DNA from: Pseudomonas sp. ACN8
GTDB taxonomy: Bacteria; Pseudomonadota; Gammaproteobacteria; Pseudomonadales; Pseudomonadaceae
Assembly (NCBI RefSeq): GCF_002303925.1
Contig: NZ_MRCS01000013.1
Span: 62,001 to 126,000 of the forward strand
Direction: 5' to 3'
DNA length: 64,000 nt
In this document: positions 62,809 through 64,000 of the stretch, piece by piece
Layout: each line of letters starts with the position of its first letter
How positions within the stretch are numbered: position 1 is the first letter of the stretch
The notes under the pieces: generated by a model
What the model was told of the DNA's origin: nothing
Database searches by the model: none
What the model saw: only the letters and a program-made list of their open reading frames with translations
Position numbers and translations under genes: made by a program

Positions 62809-64000
62809 ATGAGACCCTTTTGGCTGGACCAGGCCTTGAAGGCTGATGCATCCGAAACCTGTCCGCCACTGGAAGGCGACACCCGCGCCGATGTCTGTAT
62901 CGTCGGCGGTGGTTACACCGGGTTGTGGACCGCGATCATGCTCAAGGAACAGAACCCCGAGCTGGATGTGTTGCTGATCGAAGCGGACATCTGCGGTGCC
63001 GGGGCCAGTGGACGCAATGGCGGATGTGCGTTGTCGTGGTCGGCCAAGTATTTCACCCTTGAGCGCTTGTTTGGCGTCGAAGAAGCCGTGCGCCTGGTCA
63101 AGGAGTCCGAGCGCAGCATCCATGCCATCGGCGCCTTCTGCCAGCAGTATGGGGTGGACGCCGATTACCGCCTCGACGGTACGCTCTACACCGCGACCAA
63201 TCGTGCTCAGGTCGGCTCGACCGATGCGGTGATCGCGGCGCTGGAGCGCAACGGCATCAACTCGTTCACCCAGCGGCCGGTGGCCGATGTGCAGCGCATG
63301 GCCGGTTCCGACAAACACCTGGAAGGCTGGTTTTCCCCGGCCGCGGCCAGCGTGCAGCCGGGAAAACTGGTGCGAGGCTTACGCCGGGTAGCCCTGCAAC
63401 TGGGGGTGAAGATTCATGAAAAGACCGCCATGACCGGGCTTGAGGAGGGCAGGCCGGCAGGCATTCAAACCCCCAACGGCACCATTCGCGCCGACCGTGT
63501 GGTGCTGGCGATGAACGCCTGGATGGCCCGGGCATTCCCGCAGTTCGAACGCAGCGTGGCGATCGTTTCCAGCGACATGCTGATCACCGAGCCTCGGCCG
63601 GACTTGCTCGACGAAATCGGCTTGACCAGCGGCGTCACGGTGCTCGATTCGCGGATTTTCGTGCACTACTACCACAACACTCCGGACGGCCGGATCATGC
63701 TCGGCAAGGGTGGCAATACCTTCGCCTATGGCGGGCGCATGCTGCCGGTGTTCGATCAACCTTCGCCTTACGCCGGTTTGTTGCAGAGCAGCCTGGCGGA
63801 TTTCTTCCCGGCGTTCGCCGACGTCAAGGTCGAAGCGACCTGGAACGGTCCATCCGACCGCTCGGTGACCGGGTTGCCGTTCTTCGGGCAGATGAGCGCC
63901 AGTGGCAATGTGTTCTACGGTTTTGGCTATTCAGGCAGCGGTGTCGGTCCCTGCCATATGGGCGGGCAGATTCTGGCGTCGATGGTCCAGAGCCTGGACA
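62809..64000 (+). CDS. FAD-dependent amine oxidoreductase (DAO family), partial
   Basis: The frame is open from ATG 62809 to the window end, giving 397 residues without a stop. The FAD site reads VCIVGGGYTGLWTAIML, followed by CGAGASGRNGGCALSW, and YGFGYSGSGVGPCHMGGQ is the C-terminal FAD contact. DAO-type enzymes oxidise amines to aldehydes or imines. In a phosphonate cluster this could act on 2-aminoethylphosphonate or its N-methyl form, as reported for the PbfC/PbfD enzymes; that is inference. GGAG lies 10 bases before the start. Confidence 0.85.
   Translation, partial: MRPFWLDQALKADASETCPPLEGDTRADVCIVGGGYTGLWTAIMLKEQNPELDVLLIEADICGAGASGRNGGCALSWSAKYFTLERLFGVEEAVRLVKESERSIHAIGAFCQQYGVDADYRLDGTLYTATNRAQVGSTDAVIAALERNGINSFTQRPVADVQRMAGSDKHLEGWFSPAAASVQPGKLVRGLRRVALQLGVKIHEKTAMTGLEEGRPAGIQTPNGTIRADRVVLAMNAWMARAFPQFERSVAIVSSDMLITEPRPDLLDEIGLTSGVTVLDSRIFVHYYHNTPDGRIMLGKGGNTFAYGGRMLPVFDQPSPYAGLLQSSLADFFPAFADVKVEATWNGPSDRSVTGLPFFGQMSASGNVFYGFGYSGSGVGPCHMGGQILASMVQSLD

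Overview
The window reads as chromosomal DNA of a Pseudomonas of the P. fluorescens group. The GC-rich codon use, the protein identities (FadBA, PsrA, SthA, the 482-residue GAPDH with an extended N-terminus) and many REP/REPIN repeats built on GGAGCGAGCxTGCTCGCGA or GGGAGCTAGCCTGCTxGCGA all point there. No rRNA, tRNA, CRISPR array, prophage or insertion sequence was found.

Region 1 (1-28670) is core chromosome in the order I recall for P. aeruginosa PA3015 down to PA2986. It holds fadBA (beta-oxidation), a DUF1653 gene, topA, two small hypothetical genes, the SOS pair lexA-sulA (minus strand), psrA with overlapping self-operators, nagZ, a methylthioinosine phosphorylase, and a minus-strand mfd-csiV-SNF2 helicase operon. 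After these come gap, apbE, sthA, a GDPD, a PilZ protein and the lipoprotein-release operon lolCDE. The nqr operon that lies between gap and apbE in P. aeruginosa is absent. The last 206 bp of lolE plus 66 bp of downstream REP DNA occur three times in perfect tandem (272-bp period).

Region 2 (29300-38100) matches the recalled PA2810-PA2796 block: copRS with a divergent type-1 cupredoxin, queF, a DUF4404 gene, a degenerate HAD protein, mlaA, a receiver-PP2C response regulator with its STAS partner, and tal. Between mlaA and the response regulator only the first codons of a PilZ gene remain.

Region 3 (38300-57030) is an exopolysaccharide locus. It encodes a secreted GH-A glycosidase, a tyrosine phosphatase/Wzc-kinase pair, a GT4 glycosyltransferase, a polysaccharide pyruvyl transferase, Wzx and Wzy-like membrane proteins, an acyltransferase and an SGNH hydrolase. 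It also has galU and galE for UDP-sugar supply, an orphan phosphomannomutase domain-IV-like protein, and a complete gfc/yjb-type set (GfcA, Wza, GfcB, GfcC, GfcD). Together this looks like a Wzx/Wzy assembly system for a pyruvylated and probably acylated polymer, with group-4-capsule-type export accessories.

Region 4 (57089-64000) is a 2-aminoethylphosphonate catabolic cluster: phnX, phnW, two LysR regulators, an MFS organophosphate-type transporter and an FAD-dependent amine oxidoreductase that runs off the window.

The most unusual items are the lolE tail triplication, the PilZ remnant, the orphan PMM domain, the REP-encoded C-terminus of the SGNH hydrolase, and the phosphonate cluster with an added FAD enzyme.
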